A stretch of DNA of 64,000 nucleotides from JADJWR01 sp964509545 (lineage in GTDB: Bacteria; Pseudomonadota; Gammaproteobacteria; Burkholderiales; Burkholderiaceae_F), in the NCBI GenBank assembly GCA_964509545.1, contig CAZDXQ010000017.1:1-64000 (forward strand). The letters run 5' to 3'. Each line of letters begins with the position of its first letter. Within the stretch, counting starts at the first letter, position 1. The position numbers and the translations under genes are program-made. Positions 54,486 through 63,950 of this stretch are shown here, in pieces. The notes beneath the pieces were generated by a model, which was given only the letters and a program-made list of their open reading frames with translations, was not told the DNA's origin and ran no database searches.

Positions 54486-55076
54486 ATGCTGGACAAGGAA
54501 GGCTATCGCCCGAATGTCGGCATCATTCTGCTGAACACGCGCAACGAGGTTTTCTGGGGCAAGCGTGTAAGACAACATTCCTGGCAGTTCCCGCAAGGCG
54601 GCATCAAGTACGGCGAATCGCCCGAGCAGGCGATGTATCGCGAGCTGTACGAAGAGATCGGGCTGCGCGCGGAGCAGGTCAGGATCGTTGCCCGCACCCG
54701 CGACTGGTTGCGCTACGACGTTCCGGAGCAGTGGATGCGACGCGAGTTGCGCGGCAACTATCGCGGCCAGAAGCAGATCTGGTTCCTGCTGCGTCTGCTG
54801 GCGCGCGACTGCGATGTCTGCCTGCGCCGCTCGGAGAAACCTGAGTTCGATGCGTGGCGTTGGCACCCCTACTGGGTGCCGCTTGACGCGGTGGTCGAGT
54901 TCAAGCGCGATGTATACCAGCAGGCGCTGCTCGAACTGTCGCGCTACGCGTTCCGATCTTCGCGACGATCTCCGCACGGCCCGCCGCCGCGGGCCGGCGT
55001 CGAGCGCAGAACCGAGACTGCGGACGAGGTTGGCTCGGCGCTGCCGCAGGTCGGGCCGCCGATCCCACCGCCCTGA
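54486..55076 (+). CDS. rppH: RNA pyrophosphohydrolase (Nudix)
   Basis: Removes 5' pyrophosphate from mRNA and so triggers 5'-end-dependent decay. The 196-residue protein starts MLDKEGYRPNVGIILLNTRN and has the Nudix box GGIKYGESPEQAMYRELYEEIGL plus RYDVPEQWMRRELRGNYRGQKQIWFLLRL. The C-terminal 35 residues are Pro/Arg-rich and unconserved. The upstream in-frame start overlaps proS and is unlikely. It is convergent with proB (11 bp between stops). Confidence 0.95.
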   Translation: MLDKEGYRPNVGIILLNTRNEVFWGKRVRQHSWQFPQGGIKYGESPEQAMYRELYEEIGLRAEQVRIVARTRDWLRYDVPEQWMRRELRGNYRGQKQIWFLLRLLARDCDVCLRRSEKPEFDAWRWHPYWVPLDAVVEFKRDVYQQALLELSRYAFRSSRRSPHGPPPRAGVERRTETADEVGSALPQVGPPIPPP

Positions 55077-55087
55077 TCCGGCCGCCG

Positions 55088-56212
55088 CTACAGAACGACC
55101 AGGTTGTCTCGGTGGATGAGTTCGCGCTCCTCGACGAAGCCGAGCACGGCTTCGATTTCCGAGCTCGACCGCCGGGCGATGCGCTGAGCCTGTTCACTGC
55201 TGTAGTTGGCCAGGCCGCGCGCCACCTCGCGCCTGTCGGGACCGAGGCAGGTGATCACGTCGCCGCGGGCAAATTCGCCGTGAACTTCGACCACACCGAT
55301 CGGTAGCAGGCTCTTGCCTTCGGCCGCAAGCGCCCGCGCCGCTCCGGCGTCGATGAGCACCCAGCCCTTGACCTGCAGGTGATCGGCGAGCCACTGCTTG
55401 CGTGCGGTCAACACCTCGGTTGACGCCAGCAGCTGCGTTCCTACGCGTTCGCCCTGCGCCAGCCGGACCAGTACGTCCTTCTCCCTGCCGCTCGCGATCA
55501 CCGTGTGGGCGCCGCTGCGTGCCGCGCGCTTCGCGGCAAGTACCTTGGTGATCATGCCACCGCGCGCGATGTGGCTTCCGCTGCCGCCTGCGATCTTCTC
55601 CAGATACGGATCGCCGGCGGTGACCTCCTGCAGCAGCGTGGCCGACGGGTCGCGCCGCGGATCGGCGCTGTAGAGGCCGGCCTGGTCGGTCAGGATCACC
55701 AGGACATCGGCCTCGACCAGGTTGGCCGTCAACGCAGCCAGCGTGTCGTTGTCGCCGAACTTGATCTCGTCGGTGACAACCGTGTCGTTTTCGTTGATCA
55801 CTGGGACGACGCTCAACCCAAGTAACGTGAACAGCGTCGAACGAGCGTTCAGGTAGCGCACTCGATCGGCAAGATCCGCGTGCGTCAGCAGGATCTGCGC
55901 ACTGCGGATGCCCAGCGCGGCGAAGGCGCTCTCATAAGCCTGTGCCAGCCCCATCTGCCCGACCGCGGCGGCGGCCTGCAGTTCGTGCACTTCACGCGGC
56001 CGCCGCGTCCAGCCGAGTCGTTGCATTCCCTCGGCGATTGCGCCGCTGGACACCAGCAGCACCTGCTTGCCAAGGGCGCGCAGCGCGCCGATCTGCTCGG
56101 CCCACTGGGCAATCGCGGCCCGGTCGAGCCCGCGACCCTCGTTGGTCACGAGACTGCTGCCGACTTTGATCACGACGCGACCCGCCGTAGCCACGGCCGC
56201 GACCGAAGTCAC
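55088..56212 (-). CDS. proB: Glutamate 5-kinase
   Basis: First enzyme of proline synthesis, phosphorylating glutamate. The 374-residue protein has an amino-acid-kinase domain (VVIKVGSSLVTNEGRGLD, LVSSGAIAEGMQRLG, PVINENDTVVTDEIKFGDNDTLAA) and a C-terminal PUA domain (about 285-370). The start is a GTG that shares GTGA with the obgE stop, so it is translationally coupled to obgE. The frame also opens further upstream inside obgE, but that part is not ProB-like. Confidence 0.95.
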   Translation of the reverse strand: MTSVAAVATAGRVVIKVGSSLVTNEGRGLDRAAIAQWAEQIGALRALGKQVLLVSSGAIAEGMQRLGWTRRPREVHELQAAAAVGQMGLAQAYESAFAALGIRSAQILLTHADLADRVRYLNARSTLFTLLGLSVVPVINENDTVVTDEIKFGDNDTLAALTANLVEADVLVILTDQAGLYSADPRRDPSATLLQEVTAGDPYLEKIAGGSGSHIARGGMITKVLAAKRAARSGAHTVIASGREKDVLVRLAQGERVGTQLLASTEVLTARKQWLADHLQVKGWVLIDAGAARALAAEGKSLLPIGVVEVHGEFARGDVITCLGPDRREVARGLANYSSEQAQRIARRSSSEIEAVLGFVEERELIHRDNLVVL

Positions 56213-57282
56213 AGAACCTCCTCGGCAACGGCCCCCGCCGCCTCGGCGACGCCCGTTCGGTCGCGCAGGGCAGCGAGTTCGTCCAGATGCCGCTGCACCG
56301 CAGCCATCAGTTCGCGGCAACCTTCGCCGGTCGCCGCGGAAACGAAGTACATCGGCGCCTTGGTCCGCAAGCGCCGGCGAAAGTCGACCTTCAGCCGCTC
56401 GCGCTCCTGAACACCGACCAGGTCGACTTTGTTGAAGACGAACCAGCGCGGCTTGCGCCACAGCGCCAGATCGTATTTTTTCAGCTCGACCGTCAGCGCT
56501 CGCGCCTGCCGAACCGGGTCTGCGCCGGGATCGACCGGGGCGACATCGATCACGTGGAGCAGCAGCCTGGTACGGCTGAGATGTCGCAGGAATCGGTGCC
56601 CGAGGCCAGCACCTTCCGCCGCACCCTCAATCAGTCCCGGCACATCGGCGATGACGAAGCTTCTCTGCGAATCGACACGCACCACGCCAAGGTGCGGATA
56701 CAGGGTCGTGAACGGATACTCAGCGATCTTCGGTCGCGCGTTCGACACGGCCGCGATCAGCGTCGACTTGCCGGCGTTGGGCAGACCGAGCAGCCCGACA
56801 TCAGCCAGCACCTTGAGTTCCAGCCGCACTGAGCGGTGCTCGCCCGGCTGTCCGGGCGTCTTCTGCCTCGGCGCCCGGTTCGTGCTCGACTTGAAATGCA
56901 GGTTGCCGAGGCCGCCCGCTCCTCCCTTGGCGAGCAGCGCCCGTGCACCATCAGCCGCGAGGTCGGCCAGAATCTGTCCGGTCTCTTCGTCGATGACGAC
57001 CGTTCCCACTGGCAGCCGCACTTCGACGTCCTTGCCTGACGCTCCGTAGCAATCCGAGCCGCGCCCATGCTCACCATTTGCCGCGGCAATCTTTCGGCGG
57101 TAGCGATACTCGATAAGGGTGTTGATGTTGTTGTCGGCTACGGCCCAGACGCTGCCGCCACGGCCGCCATCACCGCCATCGGGACCGCCCTTGGGGATGA
57201 ACTTTTCGCGCCGAAACGATGCGCAACCGTCGCCACCACGTCCGGCCTGCACCTCGATGCGCGCTTCGTCGACGAATTTCAT
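56209..57282 (-). CDS. obgE: Obg-family GTPase
   Basis: Essential GTPase in 50S ribosome assembly and stress responses. The 357-residue protein has the glycine-rich Obg fold (MKFVDEARIEVQAGRGGDG ... KGGPDGGDGGRGG) and a G domain with GLPNAGKSTLIAAVSNARP, DVPGLIEGAAEGAGLG and NKVDLV. It lies between rpmA (with an intervening hairpin at 57303-57327) and proB, the usual rplU-rpmA-obgE-proB order. Confidence 0.96.
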   Translation of the reverse strand: MKFVDEARIEVQAGRGGDGCASFRREKFIPKGGPDGGDGGRGGSVWAVADNNINTLIEYRYRRKIAAANGEHGRGSDCYGASGKDVEVRLPVGTVVIDEETGQILADLAADGARALLAKGGAGGLGNLHFKSSTNRAPRQKTPGQPGEHRSVRLELKVLADVGLLGLPNAGKSTLIAAVSNARPKIAEYPFTTLYPHLGVVRVDSQRSFVIADVPGLIEGAAEGAGLGHRFLRHLSRTRLLLHVIDVAPVDPGADPVRQARALTVELKKYDLALWRKPRWFVFNKVDLVGVQERERLKVDFRRRLRTKAPMYFVSAATGEGCRELMAAVQRHLDELAALRDRTGVAEAAGAVAEEVL

Positions 57283-57295
57283 GGATTGACGTCAA

Positions 57296-57327
57296 AGCAA
57301 AAGGCCCTGCCGGAAACCGGCAGGGCC
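57296..57327 (-). terminator. Terminator or attenuator between rpmA and obgE
   Basis: On the minus strand GGCCCTGCCGG pairs perfectly with CCGGCAGGGCC (57303-57313 with 57317-57327) around a TTT loop, followed by TTTTGC. It is 49 bp after the rpmA stop and 20 bp before the obgE start, so it should reduce readthrough from the ribosomal protein genes. Confidence 0.85.
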
Positions 57328-57376
57328 CTACTGGTCCGTACGCAGCAGCGGGCGAAGGCCCGCGCGGTCGCGCGAC

Positions 57377-57637
57377 CTACTGCTGGGTGCGTACGCTCAC
57401 GGTCCGCCGGTTCTGGGCACCGCGAACATCAAAGTGGACCCGTCCGTCGATCAGGGCAAAGAGCGTGTGATCCCGCCCTACGCCAACATTATCGCCCGCG
57501 TGAAACTGAGTGCCGCGCTGACGGACGATGATCGAGCCGGCGCTGATCGACTCGCCGCCGTAGACCTTCACCCCCAGCCGCTTGGCCTGTGAATCGCGAC
57601 CGTTTCGCGACGATCCGCCTGCCTTCTTGTGTGCCAT
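57377..57637 (-). CDS. rpmA: 50S ribosomal protein L27
   Basis: An 86-residue ribosomal protein whose N-terminus reaches the peptidyl transferase centre. It starts MAHKKAGGSSRNGRDSQAKR, directly with the AHKK form, so no N-terminal prepeptide is cut. It has GGESISAGSIIVRQRGTQF and VGVGRDHTLFALIDGRV. The start at 57637 is fixed by homology; in-frame codons upstream belong to the spacer after rplU. It is cotranscribed with rplU. Confidence 0.98.
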   Translation of the reverse strand: MAHKKAGGSSRNGRDSQAKRLGVKVYGGESISAGSIIVRQRGTQFHAGDNVGVGRDHTLFALIDGRVHFDVRGAQNRRTVSVRTQQ

Positions 57638-57674
57638 TTGCAGCCTCTTGTTACCGACGCGCCGCGCCCGTAGT

Positions 57675-57983
57675 TCAACTGATCGACTCGATGCGGACCT
57701 CGGTGAAGTTCTGCCGATGTCCACCGTGCTTCTGGAAGTGCTTGCGCCGGCGCATCTTGAAAATCGTCACCTTGGCGTGGCGCCCGTGCGCAAGCACTTT
57801 CGCCTTCACCGAAACACCAGCGACACGCGGCGAGCCGACGCGCACCTCCGCGCCATCGGCCACTGCCAGGACCTCATCGAAGGTGATCTCGGCGCCTGGT
57901 TCGGCGGCGATCGATTCGACCTTCAATGCCTGCCCCGGCGCCACCCGATACTGCTTGCCGCCCGTCCTGATCACCGCGTACAT
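57675..57983 (-). CDS. rplU: 50S ribosomal protein L21
   Basis: A 102-residue large-subunit protein that binds 23S rRNA. It starts MYAVIRTGGKQYRVAPGQALKVE and ends VTIFKMRRRKHFQKHGGHRQ with the family signature. First gene of the rplU-rpmA-obgE-proB unit, 37 bp before rpmA. A good promoter lies about 80-105 bp upstream. Confidence 0.98.
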   Translation of the reverse strand: MYAVIRTGGKQYRVAPGQALKVESIAAEPGAEITFDEVLAVADGAEVRVGSPRVAGVSVKAKVLAHGRHAKVTIFKMRRRKHFQKHGGHRQNFTEVRIESIS

Positions 57984-58060
57984 GGTTCCTGTCCCCGCCG
58001 GAGCGCACCGCGCCCACTACCACCGGCACCAAGGCGCCGGAGAAACTTCGAAAGCTTATG

Positions 58061-58089
58061 ATTTTCGCCGGACTCGATGTCGCTGTCAA
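58061..58089 (-). promoter_or_regulatory. Promoter of rplU-rpmA
   Basis: On the minus strand a perfect TTGACA (58084-58089) is 17 bp from GAAAAT (58061-58066). This is a near-consensus sigma-70 arrangement, positioned about 80 bp upstream of the rplU ATG. Confidence 0.7.
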
Positions 58090-58193
58090 ACGACATGCAC
58101 GGCCCTGCGGAGGCAGTACAGCATCGCGACGAGGCGCGGTGCGGCAAGGCGCAGCCGCCGGCCGCGGCGGGCAGTCTGCAGACGGCGGGCACC

Positions 58194-58199
58194 TATAAT
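58194..58199 (+). promoter_or_regulatory. Candidate -10 element for ispB
   Basis: A perfect TATAAT lies 38 bp before the ispB TTG start. The -35 region is GC-rich and poor. Confidence 0.5.
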
Positions 58200-58237
58200 G
58201 TGGCCGTTCGAGTCGCCCTCTGAAGACGAGCACTGCC

Positions 58238-59239
58238 TTGACAGCCGCGTTGTCGGAATCCGGGCCCGCAACGAGTTCGCTGGCCCAGATCCTCGCGCCG
58301 GTCGCGGAGGATCTGCGCTCGGTCGACCGCGAGATCAGGGCGCGGCTCACCTCCGACGTCGCGCTGATCGGCACCGTTGCCGACTACATCATCGCCGCGG
58401 GCGGGAAACGACTTCGGCCGGCCGTACTGCTGATGATGGCGAGAGCGTTGGGCTACCAGGGTCGGGCGCACGTCCTGCTTGCTGCGGTCATCGAGTTCAT
58501 CCATACCGCCACACTCTTGCACGACGACGTGGTCGACGAATCGCAGCTTCGTCGCGGGCGGGAAACCGCCAATGCCTGCTTTGGCAACGCCGCCAGCGTC
58601 CTTGTCGGCGATTTTCTCTATTCGCGCGCCTTCCAGATGATGGTGGAGGCCGGCGAGATGCGTGTGATGCAGATTCTTGCCGACGCGACCAATCGGATCG
58701 CCGAGGGCGAGGTTCTGCAGCTGATGAACGTGCACGATCCGTCAGTCGATGAGCAGCGCTACCTCGAAGTTGTCGGGCGCAAGACGGCGGCGCTGTTCGA
58801 GGCGGCCGCGCGAATTGCCGCCGTGATCGCTGGCGCTGACCCTCTGCTCGAGGAGGCCGCGGCCCGCTATGGCGCCGGACTAGGAATCGCCTTCCAGATG
58901 ATCGACGATGTGCTCGACTATTCCGGCCATGTCGAAGACATCGGCAAGCAACTCGGTGATGACCTTCGCGAAGGCAAGGTGACGCTACCGCTGATACATG
59001 CAATGCAGATGGCCGGCACCGCCCAGCGGCGGCAGATCGAGTTGGCCATACGCGAGGGTGGCGGCGATTTTGCCGAGATCGCCAGGATCGTGCAGGCAAA
59101 CGGCTCGATCTCATACGTGCGGCAGCGAGCGAGTGAAGAATCGCGGCGGGCGACAGCGGCCGCGGCCGTCCTGCCAGCGTCAGTCTTCAGGGAATCTTTG
59201 CTACACTTAAACGCTTTTGCGATGGGCCGTGACCGCTGA
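58238..59239 (+). CDS. ispB: Octaprenyl diphosphate synthase-type polyprenyl synthase
   Basis: Makes the long isoprenoid side chain of ubiquinone. The 333-residue protein has both aspartate-rich motifs, HDDVVDE and DDVLDYSG, plus GGKRLRPAVLLMMARALG and GKVTLPLIHAMQ. The start must be the TTG at 58238, because the first internal ATG would remove conserved sequence. Chain length (C40 or similar) is inferred from class. UbiD of the same pathway is at 19450. It is divergent from rplU, the usual arrangement. Confidence 0.94.
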   Translation: MTAALSESGPATSSLAQILAPVAEDLRSVDREIRARLTSDVALIGTVADYIIAAGGKRLRPAVLLMMARALGYQGRAHVLLAAVIEFIHTATLLHDDVVDESQLRRGRETANACFGNAASVLVGDFLYSRAFQMMVEAGEMRVMQILADATNRIAEGEVLQLMNVHDPSVDEQRYLEVVGRKTAALFEAAARIAAVIAGADPLLEEAAARYGAGLGIAFQMIDDVLDYSGHVEDIGKQLGDDLREGKVTLPLIHAMQMAGTAQRRQIELAIREGGGDFAEIARIVQANGSISYVRQRASEESRRATAAAAVLPASVFRESLLHLNAFAMGRDR

Positions 59240-59305
59240 CCGTGGGAACGGTTCGACGCAGATCGGCATTAATGGCACGACATTGCTCGGCCAAGAATGT
59301 CGCGT

Positions 59306-59382
<77 letters not shown>

Positions 59383-59430
59383 CTTCTCGCCCTGCCCCTG
59401 TAGGCTGTCGGGCCCGCAGGAGCTTGTCTA

Positions 59431-60732
59431 GTGGAAAGTTTCCCTCTCTGGGCGCAACTTCTCGCCCTCTTCGTGCTCCTCCTTCTGTCGGCGTTCTTCT
59501 CGATCGCCGAAACGTCGATGATGGCCATGAGCCGCCTTCGACTGCGCCATCTGGTGCGCGAAGGCAGCCGGGCAGCGCGGCTGACCCAGTTCCTGCTCGA
59601 CCGGACCGACCGCCTGCTCGGTGTGATCCTCCTCGGCAACAACCTCGTCAACAATGTGCTGGCCACGCTGGTGACCGCACTGGCCATCTTTCACTTTGGT
59701 CACAGCGAATGGGTGCTGGCAATTGCCGCGGGCGCGCTGACCTTCGCCATCCTCGTATTCGCCGAGATCACGCCGAAAGTGATCGGCGCAACTTACCCGG
59801 AGCGCATCGCCTTGCCGGCCAGCTTTGCGCTGGCGCTGCTCCTCAAGGTGGCGACGCCGCTCGTCTGGTTTGTCAATCTGTTCGTGCGGGCGGTGCTGTG
59901 GGTACTGCGCATACCCCGCCGGGAAGGCAGCGAGGCGACCCAACTGACGCCGCAGGAACTGCGCACCATCGTCCTCGAAGGCGGGAATTTCATTCCCTCC
60001 AAGCACCGCAGCATCCTGCTGAATCTGTTCGACCTCGAGCAACTCACGGTCGACGACATCATGACGCCACGCGCGCGCGTTGAGGCGCTGGACATTTCGC
60101 TGCCAGCGGAGGCGATCGGCCACCAGTTGATGACCTGCTACCACAACAAACTGCCTGTTTTCGAGGGTGACATCGCGCGCGTGCTCGGCGTGCTGCACGT
60201 TCGCAAGCTCTTGCCGCTGCTCGGCCAACAGGCGCTCAGTGCCGAGCAGATCCGCGAAAGGATCATCCGGCCATATTTCATACCGACCGGAACGCCATTG
60301 CTGCAGCAATTGCAGATGTTCCAGGATAACCGGCAGCGGGTGGGTCTCGTCGTCGACGAGTACGGCGACGTGCTCGGCCTGGTGACGCTCGAGGACATCA
60401 TCGAGGAGATCGTCGGCGAATTTACGACGCCGGCTCCAGGCGTCGGAAGTGCCGGGCTGCGCTGGCCGGCGGAGGGCCAGATTGTGGTCGATGGCAGCGT
60501 CGCACTGCGGGAACTGAATCGCCGGCTGCATCTGCGCTTCCCTCTCGAGGGTCCGCGCACGCTCAACGGCCTGCTGCTGGAGCACCTGCAGGAAATTCCG
60601 GATGCGCCTTGCTGCATTCGCTTCGAGGACTGCATCGTCGAGGTCATCCAGATCGATGAGCAGGCGGTGCGCAGCGCACGGCTGATCCGCATTCGGCGGC
60701 CCGCCGGCAGCGGTTTACGCGGGACGGATTAG
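59431..60732 (+). CDS. HlyC/CorC-family CNNM/CBS-domain membrane protein
   Basis: A 433-residue protein of the CNNM/CorC family, linked to magnesium and cobalt efflux. It has an N-terminal CNNM membrane domain (about 1-190, with LSAFFSIAETSMMAMSRLRL and GNNLVNNVLATLV), two CBS domains (about 205-335, DDIMTPRARVEALDI and VVDEYGDVLGLVTLEDIIEE) and a C-terminal CorC_HlyC domain. The start is a GTG at 59431 with an AGGAG site. It lies 48 bp after tRNA-Pro and upstream of the pil operon. Confidence 0.92.
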   Translation: MESFPLWAQLLALFVLLLLSAFFSIAETSMMAMSRLRLRHLVREGSRAARLTQFLLDRTDRLLGVILLGNNLVNNVLATLVTALAIFHFGHSEWVLAIAAGALTFAILVFAEITPKVIGATYPERIALPASFALALLLKVATPLVWFVNLFVRAVLWVLRIPRREGSEATQLTPQELRTIVLEGGNFIPSKHRSILLNLFDLEQLTVDDIMTPRARVEALDISLPAEAIGHQLMTCYHNKLPVFEGDIARVLGVLHVRKLLPLLGQQALSAEQIRERIIRPYFIPTGTPLLQQLQMFQDNRQRVGLVVDEYGDVLGLVTLEDIIEEIVGEFTTPAPGVGSAGLRWPAEGQIVVDGSVALRELNRRLHLRFPLEGPRTLNGLLLEHLQEIPDAPCCIRFEDCIVEVIQIDEQAVRSARLIRIRRPAGSGLRGTD

Positions 60733-60893
60733 GCCATCTCGTGAGGCGAACAGGGGCTGCACTTGCTTTACAAACGCCTGTCGTGTGGGCACTATTTTGT
60801 CGCTTCGTGGGCCCTCACTCGCACCCGCGGGAGTAATGTTTCGCCGGGCAGGCCGCTGAAACGAAACCAGCTTCATATCGCGTCTGATCGATC

Positions 60894-62633
60894 GTGTCCG
60901 CTGTCAGTCAGAACACCGTCGTCGCTGCCAGTTCGCTGACCGGACTGGCGCGCGCGCTCGTGCAGCAAGGCAGGCTGCGTCCGGATCGCGCCGAGACCCT
61001 GGCCCGCAAGGCCGCCCAGTCCAGCACGCTGTTCATTGACGAACTGGTCGGCGCCGCCGAATCGACCGGGCTGGCGCCGGGACAGATTGCCCGCTTCGCC
61101 GCGGAGACTTTCGGCCATCCGCTGCTCGACCTCAGCGCCCTTGACACCGACCAGTTGCCGGGCGATGTCATCGACAAGAAGCTGGTCAGTTCGCTGCGCG
61201 TGCTGGCAGTGCGCAAGCGCGGCAACCGCCTCGCCGTCGCGGTGTCCGACCCGACCAACGTCCAGGCGCTGGACCAGGTCAAGTTCCAGACGCAGCTGGC
61301 GCTGGAAATCGTCGTCGTCGAACACGACAAGCTGCTGAAGCTGATCGAATCGACCACGCAGACCGCGGCGCAGTCGCTGGAGAAGCTGGTCGACGACGAT
61401 ATCGACTTCAGCGACCTGCTGTCCGAGTCGCCTGACACGTCGCCCGACGAATCGCAGGTTGACATCGACGATGCGCCGGTCGTTCGCTTCCTGCAGAAGC
61501 TTCTGCTCGACGCCATCGGCGACGGCGCTTCCGACCTGCACTTCGAGCCGTACGAGAAGTTCTACCGGATCCGTTTCCGTGTCGACGGCGTGCTGCGCGA
61601 GGTGACGCAGCCACCGCTGGCGATCAGGGACCGGCTGGTCACGCGGATCAAAGTGATCTCGAAGCTCGACATCTCGGAAAAGCGGGTGCCGCAGGACGGG
61701 CGAATGAAGCTCTCGCTTGGCGGGCAGCGGGCGATCGACTTCCGCGTCAGCACGCTGCCGACGCTGTTTGGCGAGAAGGTCGTGATGCGGATCTTGGATC
61801 CGACACAGGCCAAGCTGGGCATCGATGCGCTCGGCTATGAACCCGAGCAGAAGACGATTCTGCTGGACGCCATCAAACGTCCGTACGGAATGGTACTGGT
61901 GACGGGCCCCACCGGCAGCGGCAAGACGGTGTCGCTATACACGTGCCTGAACATCCTGAACCAGCCGGGCGTGAACATATCGACAGCGGAGGATCCGGCC
62001 GAGATCCAGCTGGCTGGCATCAACCAGGTCAACGTCAACGAGAAGGCGGGGTTGACCTTCGCCAATGCGATGCGATCGTTCCTGCGCCAGGACCCGGACA
62101 TCATCATGGTCGGCGAGATCCGCGACCTTGAGACCGCCGACATCGCCATCAAGGCGGCGCAGACCGGTCACATGGTGATGTCAACGCTGCATACCAACGA
62201 TGCGCCATCGACGCTGACGCGGCTGGCCAACATGGGCGTGCCGGCGTTCAACATCGTCTCGTCGGTGATCCTGATCACCGCCCAGCGATTGGCGCGACGG
62301 CTGTGCTCATGCAAGCAGCCAGCCGAGCTCGGCGAGGATGCCCTGCTCGCCGCCGGCTTTGCCCAGACCGAGATCGATGGCTCGTGGGTGCCGTACAAGC
62401 CGGTGGGCTGCGACCGCTGCAAGGGTTCGGGCTACAAAGGGCGCGTCGGCATCTACGAGGTGATGCCGATCACCGAAGCGATCCAGCACATCATCCTAAG
62501 AGGCGGCAGCTCGATCGAGATCGCGCAGCAGGCGCAGCGCGACGGGGTCAGGAACCTGCGTCAGTCCGGCCTGCTCAAGGTCAAGCAGGGCGTGACCTCA
62601 CTCGAGGAAGTTCTCGGCTGCACCAACGAGTGA
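60894..62633 (+). CDS. pilB: Type IV pilus extension ATPase PilB
   Basis: Cytoplasmic hexameric ATPase that powers pilus polymerisation. The 579-residue protein has an N-terminal MshEN/GSPII_E_N domain (about 10-145), a secretion ATPase domain with Walker A VTGPTGSGKTVSLYT, an Asp box region, Walker B IIMVGEIRDLETADIAI and the His box STLHTND, and a tetracysteine zinc motif (CSCKQP ... CDRCKGSG). The start is a GTG at 60894 without a clear ribosome site, so it may be slightly different. It is the first gene of pilB-pilC-pilD. Confidence 0.95.
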   Translation: MSAVSQNTVVAASSLTGLARALVQQGRLRPDRAETLARKAAQSSTLFIDELVGAAESTGLAPGQIARFAAETFGHPLLDLSALDTDQLPGDVIDKKLVSSLRVLAVRKRGNRLAVAVSDPTNVQALDQVKFQTQLALEIVVVEHDKLLKLIESTTQTAAQSLEKLVDDDIDFSDLLSESPDTSPDESQVDIDDAPVVRFLQKLLLDAIGDGASDLHFEPYEKFYRIRFRVDGVLREVTQPPLAIRDRLVTRIKVISKLDISEKRVPQDGRMKLSLGGQRAIDFRVSTLPTLFGEKVVMRILDPTQAKLGIDALGYEPEQKTILLDAIKRPYGMVLVTGPTGSGKTVSLYTCLNILNQPGVNISTAEDPAEIQLAGINQVNVNEKAGLTFANAMRSFLRQDPDIIMVGEIRDLETADIAIKAAQTGHMVMSTLHTNDAPSTLTRLANMGVPAFNIVSSVILITAQRLARRLCSCKQPAELGEDALLAAGFAQTEIDGSWVPYKPVGCDRCKGSGYKGRVGIYEVMPITEAIQHIILRGGSSIEIAQQAQRDGVRNLRQSGLLKVKQGVTSLEEVLGCTNE

Positions 62634-62659
62634 GCGCTTAACACGGAGTCGACGAGTTC

Positions 62660-63892
62660 ATGGCAACAGGCGCAATCGCGAAGACCCGTGCGGCAGCGGT
62701 GCAGGAATCGCTGTTCGTATGGGAAGGCAGGGACAAGACCGGCAAGATCGTGCGCGGCGAGATGCGCGCCGGCGGCGAATCGGTGGTTGCGGCGGCCCTG
62801 CGCCGCCGGGGCATCGCGCAGCCAAAGATCAAGAAGCAGGCCTTCTCGCGCGGAAAGAAGATTTCCGAGAAGGACCTGGCGCTGTTCACGCGCCAGCTGT
62901 CGACGATGCTCCGCGCCGGCGTGCCGCTGATGCAGAGCTTTGACATCATCTCGCGCGGCCACAGCAACCCGTCGATGTCTCGCCTTCTGATGGACATCCG
63001 CGCCGACGTCGAGACGGGTACCAGCCTGAACCAGGCATTCCGCAAGTACCCGCTGTACTTCGATCCGCTGTTCTGCAACCTGGTCGCCGCCGGCGAGCAG
63101 GCGGGTATCCTGGAAACGCTGCTCGACCGCCTGGCCACGTACAAGGAAAAGACGCTGGCGCTGAAGGGCAAGATCAAGAAAGCGCTCTTCTATCCGGTGA
63201 TGATCATCCTGGTCGCAGTCTTGATCACGGCGATCATCATGTATTTCGTCATCCCGTCGTTCAAGCAGGTGTTCACCAGCTTCGGCGCCGACCTGCCCTA
63301 TCCGACGCTGGTCGTGATCGCAATGTCCGACTTCGTCGTCGCGCATTGGTACTGGCTCCTGTTCGGGTCCCTCGGCGCGGGGTATTTCGCCTATCAGTCC
63401 TGGCGTCGCAACCCGAGCTTCCAGCGCCTTGTCGACCGCTACATGCTGCGCATCCCCGTCATCGGTGAACTGCTGCAGAAGGCTTCGGTCGCGCGCTGGG
63501 CACGCACGCTGTCGACGACGTTTGCCGCCGGCGTGCCGCTGGTCGATGCCCTTGACTCGGTCGGCCCGGCGGCGGGCAACGCGGTATACAAGGACGCGAC
63601 CAAGCAGGTGCAGTCCGAGGTCAACGTCGGCACCAGTCTGGCGCAGGCGATGCAGAACACCGGCGTTTTTCCCAACATGGCGGTGCAGATGACCAGCATC
63701 GGCGAAGAATCCGGCGCTCTCGACTCGATGCTTTCGAAGGTGGCCGACTATTACGAGCGCGAGGTCGACGAAACGGTCGATGCGCTGGCCAGCCTGATCG
63801 AGCCAGTGATCATGGTCGTGCTCGGCGTGATCATCGGCGGCATCGTCGTGGCAATCTACCTGCCGATCTTCAAGCTCGGTCAGGTCGTCTGA
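62660..63892 (+). CDS. pilC: Type IV pilus inner-membrane platform protein PilC
   Basis: Polytopic membrane platform that works with PilB and PilT. The 410-residue protein has two GspF repeats (FTRQLSTMLRAGVPLMQSFDII and WARTLSTTFAAGVPLVDALDSV), each followed by membrane helices (IILVAVLITAIIMYFVIPSF, and IMVVLGVIIGGIVVAIYLPIF at the end). It follows pilB by 26 bp on the same strand. Confidence 0.95.
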   Translation: MATGAIAKTRAAAVQESLFVWEGRDKTGKIVRGEMRAGGESVVAAALRRRGIAQPKIKKQAFSRGKKISEKDLALFTRQLSTMLRAGVPLMQSFDIISRGHSNPSMSRLLMDIRADVETGTSLNQAFRKYPLYFDPLFCNLVAAGEQAGILETLLDRLATYKEKTLALKGKIKKALFYPVMIILVAVLITAIIMYFVIPSFKQVFTSFGADLPYPTLVVIAMSDFVVAHWYWLLFGSLGAGYFAYQSWRRNPSFQRLVDRYMLRIPVIGELLQKASVARWARTLSTTFAAGVPLVDALDSVGPAAGNAVYKDATKQVQSEVNVGTSLAQAMQNTGVFPNMAVQMTSIGEESGALDSMLSKVADYYEREVDETVDALASLIEPVIMVVLGVIIGGIVVAIYLPIFKLGQVV

Positions 63893-63950
63893 ACGAAGAA
63901 ACAGGGGTCGCCCGCGGCGGTCACGGCCCGCTGCGCGCCGCCACGGACGC

